Positions 11,105-24,000 of a DNA stretch of 64,000 nucleotides are shown here, in pieces; position 1 is the stretch's first letter, and each line of letters begins with the position of its first letter. This DNA is from Pleodorina starrii (taxonomy: Eukaryota > Chlorophyta > Chlorophyceae > Chlamydomonadales > Volvocaceae): positions 977,001-1,041,000 of the forward strand of contig BRXU01000027.1 in assembly GCA_030267565.1 (NCBI GenBank). Direction: 5' to 3'. The position numbers and the translations under genes were made by a program. The notes under the pieces were generated by a model. It was not told the DNA's origin and searched no databases. It was given only the letters and a program-made list of their open reading frames with translations.

Positions 11105-14100
11105 ATGAACGTTCGGCAGAAGCAAGCGGGTATGCAAAGGGTTATTTCAATATGTTGCGTAGATCAGGGGTGTTACAATGGAAATTGTTGGCTGCAGAGG
11201 TCGTCCTGCGGGTGCTGAACTTCAACGGGGCCCAGGGCAAGGAGGCTTCGGCAGAGTCCTATAAAGTGCTCGTTCTGGATAAGTTCACCAAGGACATAGT
11301 TGCGCCCCTCTTGCGCTTGAACGACTTGCGGAAACATGGGGTTACACTCCACCTCATGCTGGAGAACGAGCGTCAGCCCATCCCGGACGTGCCGGCTGTG
11401 TACTTGGTCCAGCCCTCGGCGTCAAACATCGACAGGATCACAGCAGATGCCGTCGCTGGCCTGTATGACTCTATGCACCTCAACTTCACCGTCTCTGTTC
11501 CCGGCAAGCTGGTGGAGCAGCTTGCAGCGGGCGTGGTGAAGGCCGGCTGCCTGAGCCGCATCAGCAAGCTGTACGACCAGTATCTGTCGTTCATTGCACT
11601 GGAGCCTACGCTGTTCTCGTTAGGTCAGCCGGAGGCGTACCAGGAGCTGAATGACCCCCAGGCCCGGGACTATCAAATAGAGGTGAGACCGCGACACCTA
11701 GGCATGGTCGAAGGGCTTTGCGTTGGGGCCGGAAAGGGGGGCTATTGGGCGGAGTAGGGGGAGCAGCTATGGCAAGGGGCGGAGGAAGAGGGAGCAAGGG
11801 GTTGGGATGGGTTTTGAAATGTGCCGTGCCTCTGGCTCTTCGCCGGTCCTGGCCGCTTGCCCGAACGTCAAGGTGCATATTGTAAAAATCTAGGAAGGCA
11901 AACGGACACGCCGTACTAACACGTTCGGCATACAGCGGAAAGGCGTGGAGCGGGGCACAAACAAGGGTGCTTGGATTTGGAGCCTTGATACCATTCGTCA
12001 AAGCTGCTTCAGGGGCGGCGAGGACGGCCAGGATGGCGTGGAGGTTGGGCGGCAACGACCCGTAGTCTTCAAGCAACACCCTTCCTTGTAGGGCCGTCTG
12101 TTTCGACGGCCTGCCGCTGCTGGCGGTGGTCCCGCTGGTGCTGCGGCCCTGCTGCTGCCCCGCTGCTGTTCCCTGCTGTAGGCTGCTGTGTCGAGCATCG
12201 TGGATGGCCTGTTCTCGGTCTGCGTGACGCTGGGGGTGGTGCCAATCATCCGCTGTCCCCGGGGCGGTGCCGCGGAGCACATTGCCGGGGCGCTGGACGC
12301 GAAGCTGCGGGACGCGCTGAAGAGCCGCACCAACCTGTTCAGCGAGGGCGTGCTGGGCCTGTCGGCGTCGCTCTCGCGGCCGTTGCTGTGCCTTTTCGAC
12401 CGCAATTTCGACCTATCGGCGATGGTGCAGCACGCCTGGACGTACAAGCCGCTGGTGCATGACGTGCTTGGGCTGAAGCTCAACCGCATCGCATTGCAGA
12501 GCGAGGCGGCGGGGCCGGGGCCGGCGGCGTTGTCGGCGGGGGCGGGTGAGCTGCGTTGCGGACGGGTGTGGGGCTGCAAGTGGACTAGAAGCCATAGCCA
12601 TCGTAGGCTGCCCTGCTTGTGACGGGTGTCGGCGTGTGGCTTCGGCTGGAGCAAGGGTAGGTGTCACTTGCCTTAGGTCCAGGCCAAACCATGCACGATG
12701 GATGCGCCGGCAAGTGGTGGTGCGCCAGGCGTGGGGCGGTTCACTCAACTTGCTATGCGTTTGTGGCCGCTCTGGTGACCACGCTTGCTTTAATGGATTT
12801 CCGCGTGGCATTCCCGACGCCTTGTGGGCCTCGCCGCGCCACCGAGCTGCAGGCAAGAAGCACTACGATGTGGACGAGAAGGACTTCTTCTGGGAGGCAT
12901 GCGGGGCGCACGCGTTTCCCAAGGTGGGCTGGGCTTGCGGTGGGGTTATGGGAGCGTCGGCAGGTAAGGCCGCGCCCGGCAACACCTAACGCTTGTGGAT
13001 GGCTGCAGTTGTTCGGGTCGGGTGGTAGCACAACTGGGCGCTGCGCCAATGTCCATTCAGGACGGACCGCAGCTCGCTGCTCTGGACCTGCTCGGTACCA
13101 AACATGCACGTGCATCTTGCGACCCAGGGCTGGCCATACCTGCTAGGCGTAGCAATCTTGCCTTGAGGCGAAATTGCTGTCTTGAGCAGTACCGGTATTG
13201 CTGCCATCGCAGCAAAGGGACATGACGCCATCCCCTGGCATTAGCATTTCCTCATTTCGCAATCCGGTTGCGGGGGGCTGCTCGCGTGCGTCCCCTTGGG
13301 CTCCTCACCGGTGTGCAGGTGGCGGAGGAGGTGGAGACGCAGCTGCAACGGTACCGCGCCGCGGTGGAAGAAATCAACAAGAAGACGGCGGCTGGTGCGG
13401 GGCAGGAGGGCGCCTTCGACCCCGACGAGCTGCTCCGGCGGAACACGCAGAACCTGATGCAGGCCGTGTCCTCGCTGCCGGAGCTGCAAGAGCAGAAGAA
13501 GGCACGTTGGGCGCACCGGGCTCAGGGTCTGCAGCGCGAGGCTACCTTTATACTTAATGCCACCACAAAGACTGACGTCGAACCACGGGTTGCGGAGGCC
13601 GCCGCATGCGCACACCTGACATGAAACCCGCGGTGATACCGGTATTAACAACCATAATAGCCCATAGCGCGTTGGTCGCGCTCGCGCTCGCACGCCCCGT
13701 CCATCGTGCTTCACAGACTGACGGGCTGCATGTCTGGCGGTTTGCAGGTTCTGGACAAGCACACCAATATCGCGACCAGCCTGCTGGGCGCCATCAAGAT
13801 GCGCGCGCTGGACCAGTATTACAACGTGGCGGAGGACTTGCTGGTGGGCAAGGCCGACCTGCAGGCCGTGCTCAAGCTGCTGCAGAGCGGAAAGGGTGCG
13901 CCCATGGACAAGCTGCGTTTGGCACTCATCTACGTCCTCGCACACGAAGGTGAGCACGGGCATACCTTGGCCCACCCTCGGGGGCGGCGTAACCTGCGAG
14001 GCTTCCATGGCCTCTGGAGTGGTGCGCGTCGGGAAACGCGTACGATAGCGCCGGCAACTTCATGCTGGCCGGCGGGGTTTGCAAACGTGGACGGCTGCAT

Positions 14101-15109
14101 ATGCTCCGGTCCTGCTGTGTTTGGGACCGCAGCTCGCGGATCGCAACTCCATGATGAAACCCGCCCGTGCATGGCTGTGCGAGCACGGGAAAGGCTTTGA
14201 GGCTCTGGTGTCTGCTGGGCCGCGTCGCGCCGCAGGGCTGCCCAGCGACCAGGAGCTGTCGGAGCTTGAGGCCATTATGCGGAGCGGGGGCGCGGACGCG
14301 ACGGCGCTGCAATACGTGCGGACCCTCAAGCGCAACAACCTGACTGGCAGCGGCAAGGTCGGCGCCGAGGCGATGGGACACCACGGGGCCGCGGCCGCGT
14401 CGCAGAACAACCTGCTGGACTGGGCGGACAAGACGTTCGGACAGGGGCTCAGCCAGGTCGCCAAAGGCGTCAAGACGCTCCTTTCGGGTGAGCTCCGGGC
14501 CGGACGCAGGGCAGACTGCGATCGTCAAACGCGTCACGTTTCCGCGCTAGTCGCCAGTAGCGAGGCTGGTGGACAGTGAGATGGCGGCTAGGTGGTTGCG
14601 TCTACAGTGAGCGGTCTCTTGCGACCGTGTCTATGTGTGCCTACCGAACCTTAGCTAGCCGGATCGCCGCGAATCCAACCGCAGGCTGTGTTGTTCTTTT
14701 ATGTTGTTTTTTCCTGTGGGCTTGAGGCTCCCCTGGGACGGCCTTCGCGACGTGCACCCTGACCTGTTTTTGCACAACTCCTGCAGGCGCACGCCAGGCG
14801 CCCCTGGCGGTCTGCGTGGAGGCGCTGATTGAGGGCAAGGCCGGCAGCCCGGAGTTCGAGTCGTACGCTGTGTTCGACCCCAAGCTGCCGCCCGGGAGGG
14901 CCAGCGTGGAGCGCGCCAAGGGCCCGTTCCGTGAAGGCATCGTGTTCATGATTGGCGGGGGCAACTACTACGAACGCGAGACGTTGCTGACGTGGGCACA
15001 GCGCTGCACACCGCCCCGGCACGTGCTGTACGGTGCAACGGAGATGCTGTCGGGCGAGGAGTTTGTGCAGCAATTGAGCGAGCTGGGGCGGCGAAGCGGG
15101 GGGCGATAA
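11105..15109 (+). CDS. SLY1: SLY1, Sec1/Munc18-family regulator of ER-Golgi SNAREs
   Basis: SM protein that clasps syntaxin-type SNAREs (SED5/SYP3) for fusion in ER-to-Golgi traffic; peripheral, cytosolic face. Model: join(11105..11129,11198..11682,12182..12545,12853..12923,13319..13501,13748..13949,14236..14487,14787..15109), 634 aa, phases all consistent. It opens MNVRQKQA, the family N-terminus, then EVVLRVLN across the first junction. Diagnostic blocks: KVLVLDKFTKDIVAPLLRL, LRKHGVTLHLML, DVPAVYLVQPS, LNFTVSVPGKLVEQLA, VTLGVVPIIRCPRGG, RPLLCLFDRNFDLS, HDVLGLKLN, DKHTNIATSLLGAIK, NLLDWADKTFGQG, KGPFREGIVFMIGGGNY and LYGATEMLSG. Length matches plant and animal SLY1 (about 620-640). Intron 5 begins with GC (13502). 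No truncation seen. Confidence 0.95.
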
Positions 15110-16425
15110 GCGAAGTGTTCTCGTCGGACGCGTGTTGGTGCTGGAACAAGGCAAGGCTCGGCGGACTTTCTTTCCCTCTCTCGTACTCTCTCGTGATGTG
15201 TGCGTGTGGTGGTTACAGTGGGCGGTAGCGGTGCCGAGTTTCGTATTGGTTGCGCCGGCTGGGACCCTGCCAAAAGGTCGTTTCGGCGTATGTCGGCCGA
15301 TAACAGGCGGTTTTTCGTGCTACGCCCGCTGTGTCGGGTAGAGGTGGATCTGCATAACATTCAGCTGCGATCCGCGGCTAGGCTATGGCGCTACTAAACG
15401 AGCCAGTTCTTGCGGCTGCAAAGGCCGAGGATGTGCAACGGAATAGTGCTTGCTCTTGCATCTCATCACAGTCCTTTCGTGTTTACCCTCATTCCATTCG
15501 AGGCGCCAGGCAAAAGGAATGGCTTACATGTTACAACGTGCACGAAGCCGTTCAAAACTTAAGTAGCAGTTACCCGAGTGTAGCTCGACCTCGCATGAAT
15601 TCTATTTGGCTTATTCGATACGAGGTCAAGTGTTTTCACGGGGGCATCACTCCACCTAGAGCCCAAGACAGGTAGCAGCCATACCCGGCCAAGCCATACG
15701 GCTTGCTAAATGCTCGGGAGACATGCAATAAAAAACTTTATACAGCCGCCTGCGGCCACGCGCAGCTGCACGACAGACACGAAGTCCAAAAAGGGGTATC
15801 ATCACGCGGGTCTCAGCGCACGCAGCAACAGCGGCGAGGACAATCATCGACCGATAGCACTCAGGGACATGCAGCATCAAGGGCCCAGGGGTCTACCGTA
15901 CAAGGCAGCGGAGAACAAGAATACAGGGGTACCCTCCGATGACAGTGAATTTAGTTTCTTGAGGCTCCTGCAAAAATGATGCTGCCTGTACCGCTATGCC
16001 CCGCTGCATCACGCGGCAAGATGCATCAAGGGAGCAACGAGTTACTATCGGGGTCCGGGGATCTACGGTTCAACCATGCCAGGAACCATGCCACGAACAA
16101 AACCAGCACCAGACAAACAAAAAACCACAGCCCAACCAGGCTGCCTAGCAAGCCAGCAGACACGGAGCTACCAACTGAATGACAGCTTAGGCAAGGGATG
16201 CAGATATTTGTAGCGCAAGGCCCGCATCACAGCGCAGAGCCCGCCTCTTAAGTACAGGACCTTCTTGACATGTACAGATTCCTCAACGCGGAGGCATACC
16301 AACGGAAACGCCGGTGGCAATCGGATGCTCATTCCATGTAGTCTGGGGCCGGCACCCGGCAGCGAGTAGGGCCCCTCGTGGGTTAACGGTTGACGGTTTG
16401 CAACGCTTCTTGGACTGTCGGCCGG
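15110..16425. other. Convergent intergenic region, no gene seen
   Basis: 1.3 kb between the SLY1 stop and the stop of the PAM2 gene on the other strand, so it should contain both 3' UTRs. No TGTAA was found within 600 bases of SLY1. Short open frames here show no recognisable motif. Confidence 0.5.
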
Positions 16426-17135
16426 TCAGTGCTTGCCCTTGCGCTTGGCCTCCGGCTTGCGCTTGCTGCCGTGTCCCGACGTGTCAAGAGCCATCGCCCG
16501 CATTTCAACCTCAAGGATTTTTGCGGGCGGGGCCTCTCTGCGGAGTTGATCATACACAACATGTTCAAACCCATGCAGCACAAAGCCGTGTTGGTAAGAT
16601 AGTCGGACTTTCATACACTGCAAAGGCGTTCCTTTGCGTCGTGAAGTTAAGATGCCAATAGATCTATTATGAACGTGCGCGGAGCCGTGCCTCAAAGCTG
16701 CATGGCCAAAAAAAACAAGGGTTCGAGACTTACGAAAGCGCCGTAGCGATGAGATGCTCGCGTTCCATCTCGTCCAAATCGGCCATCGTGCGGACCCATT
16801 CCTCGCAAGCCTCAAGCTCCTCGAGCTCCTCGCTGGTCACAGCCTCCTGCGTGTGCCAATATGCACCCAGGTTATCGTCAACACATAAGCGCCCTTGCAA
16901 GCGAGCAGCATACAAACATGTTTATGCACCGCGCAGCTGCGGTACAGCTGCCCGGCCCCCGGCAGCAGTGGCGCAACGTAAGGATTGCGGAGCTACATCC
17001 AACGTCACCACTTGCGGAACTTACCTCCAGCGCGAAATCGCTCTTGTAGTAATAGCTGCCATAATAGAAGTGGTTCGTCGCAGCCTTCCAAGAACCCGGC
17101 ACAAACTCCGGTGCGTGGACGTTGAGCTTGGACAT
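16426..17135 (-). CDS. Small acidic/basic protein with N-terminal PAM2 (poly(A)-binding-protein-interacting) motif
   Basis: Model: complement(join(16426..16537,16734..16846,17025..17135)), 111 aa, phases 0 and 2 agreeing. Residues 4-13, LNVHAPEFVP, fit the PAM2 consensus (LNxxAxxFxP) bound by the MLLE domain of poly(A)-binding protein. A Tyr-rich stretch follows (YYGSYYYK), then an acidic segment with EELEELEACEEW and DLDEMERE, and a Lys/Arg-rich tail KRKPEAKRKGKH. This order (PAM2 first, acidic region after) resembles plant ERD15/CID-type proteins, but similarity beyond PAM2 is weak. A role in mRNA stability or translation is inferred from the motif. The exon 3 start was chosen because it is the only acceptor that keeps the frame. 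Confidence 0.75.
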
Positions 17136-17991
17136 TGTCTTTCAGGGCTATTCCCAGGTTGACCAGCGAATATATGTGTTCGTGCTTTCCTTCCTTTTGG
17201 ATAAGATGTCCAGGTTTAACTGCAACAGTAAAGATCAACAGGGTTTCACAACTAGAGACCCAGACCCAAAATTCTAGCCGTACAGCCGTACAATGCTGTA
17301 CAGTACCTGTGTGAGGTAGAAGCTGCAGCTGTAACATTCGATTTACAGGAGAAGCACAAATTGTGAGTGCAGGATTGCCCAGAGAGTGACTCTTGTGAAC
17401 TATATGGATGCCGAAGTGCACCAGGGTCACCTTCTTGGTTGCACAAGGGATCTGAAGCCGATTTTCGTTTTTGGCGCACTGTGGTACGCTTTCTTGTCGA
17501 GTTGATATCGGTGCTGTTAGTTAACGTCTGTGGGCCCAACAACCTTAAAAAACCAACCGCTGCCAGCTGACGTGCCTGCCACCTAGAACATGGTAGAACA
17601 TGCCCGTCCATTAGCACCTTAAAACGTGTAAGACGTGTGCCAGTTTCTTGCACCACTTCGCTCCGGGGCCGCAAGCATTACGCCGAGCAGCACTGTTTCC
17701 GGGCAGCACGCCAAGACCAGAGCCAAGACATTCCCTTTGCACGCACTTTGCACGGTTCAGCACAAGCCGTAACGCCCGCAATGGAAAGCAACGAACCACC
17801 GGGCATGCAGGGTATATAAGTTCACTGCAACCCCGCAGGGCAAAAATGTGTGCTCTTATGAGGTGCCCTGCGCGTGGAATAAGATCAGGTAAGATCTACT
17901 CGCGCCCCTCAATACCTCGCCCCAACTGTGCCTCCCAGCGCACGCAGCATCTGCCCCCTAAACCTGGCGCTACAGCCCCCCCACTCCCCCG
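17136..17991. other. Intergenic between two minus-strand genes
   Basis: Holds the promoter side of the PAM2 gene and the PPME1 3' UTR. A TATATAA at about 17812 is far (some 680 bp) from the PAM2 start and has no evident gene on the plus strand. The minus-strand TGTAA nearest to PPME1 is near 17344, about 650 bases past its stop. No coding region recognised. Confidence 0.45.
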
Positions 17992-20607
17992 TCACTTCTG
18001 CCCAGTCAAAGACACCTTGGCGTCTGTCGATACCCCTAGCACCGGCCCAGCGACCACCGGCAGAACCGGCCGCACCCCTGACGGCGCACGAGGGAACTGC
18101 AAGGGTGGCTCCCCAACCCTGAAGCGGCGCAGGAAACCCAGCAGGTGCTCCGCGGCCCGCTCCGGCTCGTCCTCGTGGATGGCGTGCCCGGCGGTTGGCA
18201 TGAGGATGAGCTGGAACTTGCCCTGCATCTGCCCAATAGTGAGCGCCCGATCCAGGCGGTCCGTGCCGGCCAGCAGCAGCGCCTTGGGGCAGGACAGCTG
18301 CGGCAGCAAAGGCGCGGGCCGGGGGCAACGGAAACACCTTGTAATAACCGACCTAAATGATAGGGGTGTTCAACCTATACACAATGCAGGGGCAGACTTC
18401 AAACCAACACCCGCAACACGGTGCCTGTTCGTTTGTACATCAAGGGCCCACAAGCACAGCCGAAGCGGCCCTGCAACAACGTTTGTCGCGTGCGGAAACG
18501 CTGCGCTCGGCGGAGCGCTGAGCTGACTTGGTTGGGTCCAGCAGCACCGCACCTGCAGGAAAGCCTCCGACAGGCCCGTGTACCAGCCCTCCCAGAAGGG
18601 CCTGCTCAGCGCCAGCGGCGTCCGCCAGACCCATTGCGGGCGCCCCCCGCCCCCCGGCCCCGCCTCTGCGCCGCCCTGCTGCACCAGCTGGCTCGGCATC
18701 GACACCGCGGCGGCCTCCTTGTTGCGGGACATGCCGCTGCGCACCGCCCACGCGACGGCCTCCTCCAGCGACGGGAAGGACGCCGGCCGGCCCGCCAGCA
18801 CGTTCATCATGTGGGGCAGCGCCGCTGCACCAAGAGCAGTGCAGCGCGGTCAAGGGAGAGCGCAGACGCTGCTGCACCTCAATCGAATTAATCGCGTGCC
18901 GGAGCGTGCTGCACAAGGAGCGCACCCTTAAAGAGAGCGCAGCTGCAATTCATGTTCGCGCCGAGGCCCGCCGCGAAACAGTCCCAAGGGACAGGCATGT
19001 ATGGCAAGAACCGGAAGATGATCAACCTTGCCGACATCAAAGCGGCGCCAGGCGCCTGATCCACCGACTTGTTTCAAGCATGGCATGACTGGGAACGTGC
19101 GGCCAACGGGACCCGACTCCGACTCCGACTCACCCAGCGCAGTTCCCTCCACCACATCGATGACGACTACCCCCTCCAGCCGCCGGATGCGCTTGGCCGC
19201 GGCTGCCCACACCGCCAGCCCACCGCCCATGCTGTGCCCAACCAGGATCCCAGCAGGGGGCCCGTCCGCCTTAACCCCAGCCGCCGCCCCGGCCGTCGCC
19301 GGCGGTGCCTGGGGCGAGGACGTGGCAGCGGCCAGTGGGGCCCCCCCGGCGTCCCCCGCCGCCTGCGGCGAGACTGCCGTACTGACGCTTGCGGCGCATG
19401 AGCCCGGTGCGCCGCCGCCGCCGCTGTCGCCCCCAAACATGTGCTCCCAGATCGCGATAATGTCCTCCGACATCGTCTGCGGAGAGGGAAGGAGCAGCCT
19501 TCCGTCATGCAATGCACAAACCTCTATTCGGCGGGTCGGCCAAGGGCGGGAAGGCGTGAGCTGCTTCATGGCGTTCATGGCGAGGCGAGCAGGCTGCTGT
19601 TGTGCGAATCCTCGGTTGGGACCTGGCCGCTGCGTCGCTGTCAGATACCTCCTTGGAGAAGTCCGTGTCCTTGTCTGTGGAGGTCAGTCCGTGACCGCGC
19701 ATGTCGGGAGCCACGACGCGATACCTGTCAAGGCGGGTGGGACGGGTGCAGCAGATACGGGACACATAACCTGCTGTGGCCAGCGACATGACGGTTACGG
19801 TACAGCAGACGCCGAAAGGGCTCCTTGCGGAAAATTCCGACTGGTGTCTCACTTTCCGCTCGCGCTGGCGTGCTTCGTCGTCGTACAGCACCCGTCTTGA
19901 TGCCCCAAAATCAGTCGCAGCACACGCTGGCAGATTGCGCATGGGTACTGGGTGGGTTGCAGCCGAACAGACCCCACCATTTCCCATCCCAACCGCCCAA
20001 ACTAACTTGTCTTTGAGCCGCTTCGCCACCAGGGACCAGGTCAGGCCGCTGTAGCCGCCTCCGTGCACGCACATCACGACCGGCCCCTCGTTGCCCGCCA
20101 CGTACAGGTTGAAGGTGCCGCCCCTGCGGCCCCGGCCGCATTAGTTGCAAGTGGGGGGCAGCCGACAGACCCACGCGTGGGTAGAGAAACTGCTTTAGGG
20201 CACGGACTGTACAGCGAGCGCCAGTGGAGCGCAGGCGGTTGTACCCGCACCCGCATACCCCACCGTGTCCCCGCAGAGGCAAGACACTGGATTACATCGC
20301 ACCTGCTGGGCAGGTTCACCTCTTCCCTCTTGTCCCAGTAGGACTGCCAGCTCCCAAGCGCCACCGGGGCCCGGTGCTTTGGCGTCGAGAATACGCCGGG
20401 AGGTATGTTTCCCAGAGACGTAGGTGGAGCAGCCTCACCACCGGCATTTTCATCATCTTCGCCAAGTGTCCCGAGGCCAACGGACGCTGGCGGGGCAAGA
20501 GGCGGTCCGCCTGGGTGCGCGCCTAGCGCCTTCTTTCGGAGAAGGTCCGCCGGCCTCAGCTCTCCTCCAAGTCCTAGTTTGCCGGGGCTAGACGGAAATT
20601 TGTCCAT
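17992..20607 (-). CDS. PPME1: Protein phosphatase 2A methylesterase (PME-1), alpha/beta hydrolase
   Basis: Removes the methyl ester from the C-terminal Leu of the PP2A catalytic subunit. Model: complement(join(17992..18297,18553..18824,19134..19476,19649..19724,20007..20123,20303..20607)), 472 aa, phases agreeing. Visible blocks: CVHGGGYSGLTW (oxyanion region), VVAPDMRGHGLT, nucleophile Ser in VGHSMGG, Asp in VVIDVVEGTA, the lid sequence SMPSQLVQQ with WRTPLALSRPFWEGW, LLLAGTDRLD, LTIGQMQGKFQ and the catalytic His in AGHAIHED. An insert of about 50 Gly/Ala/Pro/Ser residues precedes the VGHSMGG segment, and the N-terminus is about 40 residues longer and more disordered than in the human enzyme. 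Divergent from RFC1 with 409 bp between starts. Confidence 0.94.
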
Positions 20608-21016
20608 ACCCTATTGAAAGGTGTTTGTGATATCGTAAGAATGCGTCCCGAGGGTAACTCAAAGCGCTGTTACTGCATCTCAACCCCGACCTTTCAACAG
20701 CAGGACTTCCCCATAGTGTCGCAAAACATTTCCGGCACGCAGAGGACTGCGTCTTGCGAAAAAGACTCTGCATCAGCCGTACATGATGCGCGTGCTGCGC
20801 TCCAACCTCGTCCCGTCGCCGGGGTGGGAATGCTAAACTTTGCAAGGAGATCGCATCCTAGACGTTACACTCTGCAACCAGTGGGATCACTTCAAAGGAA
20901 CTCCCGTTTTGTGAGTTAGTGCCCAACTCCCGCCAATTGGGCTGTGGCCTCTGATGCTTTCTATTGAGACGCAGTCCGGACTCACAGACGTTTAGGCTTT
21001 GAATTTGCAACGGATC
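20608..21016. promoter_or_regulatory. Shared upstream region of PPME1 and RFC1
   Basis: 409 bp between divergent start codons. No clear TATA box. Regulatory function is inferred from position only. Confidence 0.45.
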
Positions 21017-24000
21017 ATGGTGAGGATGCGCCAGAATGCCGAGCGTGACCTCAGCCGAACCATGAACACAATTGCATTTTTCAGGGGAAGACAGAGCAGA
21101 AGACACCAACCAAAGCACCAGCAAAAGACATTAGAAGTTTCTTCAAGAAGCCGGCTAGCTCGCAAGGTATGTCCAAAGCGTCCCAACCTTCTTTGAAGCA
21201 ACGTCAGAAAGCCGGCACCAAGGCAGCCACTAACCAGGCATACATTCTAAACAGGTGCTTCCAAGGACACTCCCGTGGTCACAAAGGTATTTGCTTGTCG
21301 CGAGGGACCAGCACTGCTGCCTGTGGCCGCAGTGCTTCCGCGTGTGCCTCACAAACCGGGGCCCTGCCCTCGTTTCCCGCAGAATGACACGGCTCCCAAA
21401 GGGAAAACGGCAGGGGGCTCTCCGCCGGCCTTGAAGCCTGTCGTGGTGCCCCAGGCAGCCCAGCAAAACCCAAAGCCGAGTGCGCCGGCTGAGGCGAAGC
21501 CCCCGTCCGCCAAGAAGCCCAAAGTCGACGCCATCGAAGACGATGACGACGACGTCGTCGTTGTGCATCGGCCTCACCTCCGCAAAGAGAACAAGGGGCA
21601 AGTATACCTGCATGCGGAGCTTCACAGGGCCAAGAGTCCAGTCCTGCGGGAGGTGGTTGCCCTTCTGTAGCCCCGGGCGGCCGCCCCGTTACCCTGCCGC
21701 CACCGCGCCCGCCCGCCCGCCTTTTTACACTTGTTGCGGAAATCCTTACTACAGCGAAGATCTGCGACACTTCTAGCGTAGCACGTTCGCTGTTACGGGC
21801 AGCTCGCTCTTGCTGGTCATCGTAAGGTGCAGGGCGTTGTGGACGTCTTGCACATCCCACAGAGCTTGCTTGCTCATCAGTACAGAATGAAGATCCGGCG
21901 GACACATGCACTCACGGATGGCACTGTGTACCGTACCGGCAGTGCCCAACGTGCTAAACCGCACTGCACCCGTTGGCGCATCCGCTGCGCGGCCACAGGG
22001 CTTCCCCAGCGGCCGGAGCCGCAAAGGGAGGCGGCGCCGGCGGCGGTGGGGCGCCAGCCGCTGGGGCCCGCCGTGGCGATCGCGCGCCGGCAGCCAAGCG
22101 GCGCCGCGTCATTGCTGATGATGATGAGGATGATGACGCCGTGGTGGTGGACGACTCGTCCGCTGACGACGAGGACTTCAATGTGAGCTACGGGGCCGAT
22201 GCCTCGCCATACCACCCGTTCGTCTGGCCGCCAGCATGCCCTGCCCAGCCAACCTGCCTATCGGCGACAACACCGACAGTCGTGTTGCTCGCTCTTGCCC
22301 TAGTGAGCTGTATCATCCCGTGCTCCAGGTAGAGAGGATGACCCGGTGTGCTCCGCCGTTGTCAACAGTGGATGGAAGGTCAGGTGATGCAAGGCACGAC
22401 ACGACACGGGCACAGGCGGCGCGCAACAAACCTCCGCGGGGTCTGCCTTGCTGTTTTCTTTAATTTGTTTTTGCCGCATGTGTGAATTGCGTGGCGCCGC
22501 GTATGTGGATTGCGCGGCGCACAGGACCTGGAGGATGAGGGGAGCAGCGGGAGCGAGGATGTCGTGATGGAGGGGGAGGACGAGGAGGAGGGCGTCAGGG
22601 GCAAGCGCAAGCAGGGCGCGGCCAAGGTGGCCAAACCGAGCAAGCTTGCGGGGACAAAGCACGCCCGCTCACCGCCCGCACCCAAGCCAAAGGTATGGGA
22701 CTTTGATCACAAGCAGAAGAGGGGGTAAGGGCAGGAGGGTGTCAGGGCAGGAGAGGGGGTAAGGACAGAGTTACACATCGATGTCACCGTTGTGAAGGGT
22801 TGGCGTGGGTGTTGCTTTCAGAAGGCGGTGAGCAAAGATATTTCCTGTCGTGTTGGTATTGCGACATGGGTTTTCCATGCGGCTTGACGGGGAGGCCATC
22901 TTTCCCTAGCTGCCTTCGCCATAGCTCTGTAGGCCCTCGCTGCCACGGATCGCCCACCGCCCCTTGTTTCCTGCGCTCCACGTTGCTCCTCTTCCAGGCC
23001 GCTGACGCCAAGGTCGTTGAGGCAGAGCCGGCCGCCAAGAAGGCTGCGGGGCGCCCCAGTGGCGTCGGTGCGGGCGCGGGTGGCAGCGCGCGGAAGTCCG
23101 CAGCGGCCTCGAAGAAGGGCCCCGCGTTCAACCTGGACCCCACCGCTGAGGCCGCTATTGCGGCGGTGGCCAGGGCGGCGGAGCAGCTGCCTCCGGAGGA
23201 GCAAGTCAACTTCAGCCTGATGCCCGAGGGCGGCGAGGCGGCGGGCAACGACAGTGCGCAGCCGCCAAACTACCGGAACAAGGTGCGGTGCGCGCGGCTT
23301 TGGCAGGCAGGAGGCGTGCGGGCGGGGAGCACGGAACACGACTGAGGTCTGGGGGGGCGCCGATGGTCGAGGCGACGACGTACGTGGATTGAACTCGGGA
23401 GACGTGCTGCCGGAAATGGCGTTGGCATGAGGCACATGGCATGCGACCTGTTCTGCTCCACGGCGAGCTGGGATGCTCGGCACTGAATTGCGCGATGTGT
23501 TGAGTGAGCGAGCTGCGGTGCGCGGGGGAAGAGCGCCGTTGCGTAGGTTGGGCTGGGGGCTCACTTTGCGGGGCTTTGCCACCCGAGCCCGCTGCGCGCT
23601 GCATCCCTGATCCCTGGCCGTACTGTATCGCGGTCACGCGTGCACAGGAGGTGCCGCGCGGCCACCCCGACTGCCTGACTGGCCGCACCTTCGTGATCAC
23701 GGGCGTGCTGGACAGCCTGATGCGGCCCGAAGCGGAGGACCTGGTCAAGCGGCACGGCGGCAAGGTGACGCAGAACGTGTCGGGCAAGACGGCGTTCCTG
23801 CTGGCAGGACACAATTGCGGCAGGAGCAAGTACCGCGCGGTGAGGCGGGAGAGGCGCAGGCCAGGCCAGGTCGCGGTGGGGTGGGGTGGGGTGAGGGCAG
23901 CACGGCCCTGTTCTGCTGCGGGGCAGCGCGGCGCAGGGCAGGGTGGCCCGTGGTGTTTCTCGGCAGGAGGCGACGGACGGTGGCAAGCGCCCATGTCCCC

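Noticed and set aside
16715..16735. GGGTTCGAGACTT, resembling a tRNA B box
   Set aside because: It spans the donor of exon 2 of the PAM2 gene, and no A box or cloverleaf could be drawn around it.
17812..17818. TATATAA as a promoter
   Set aside because: About 680 bp from the nearest start in the right direction, and no plus-strand gene follows.
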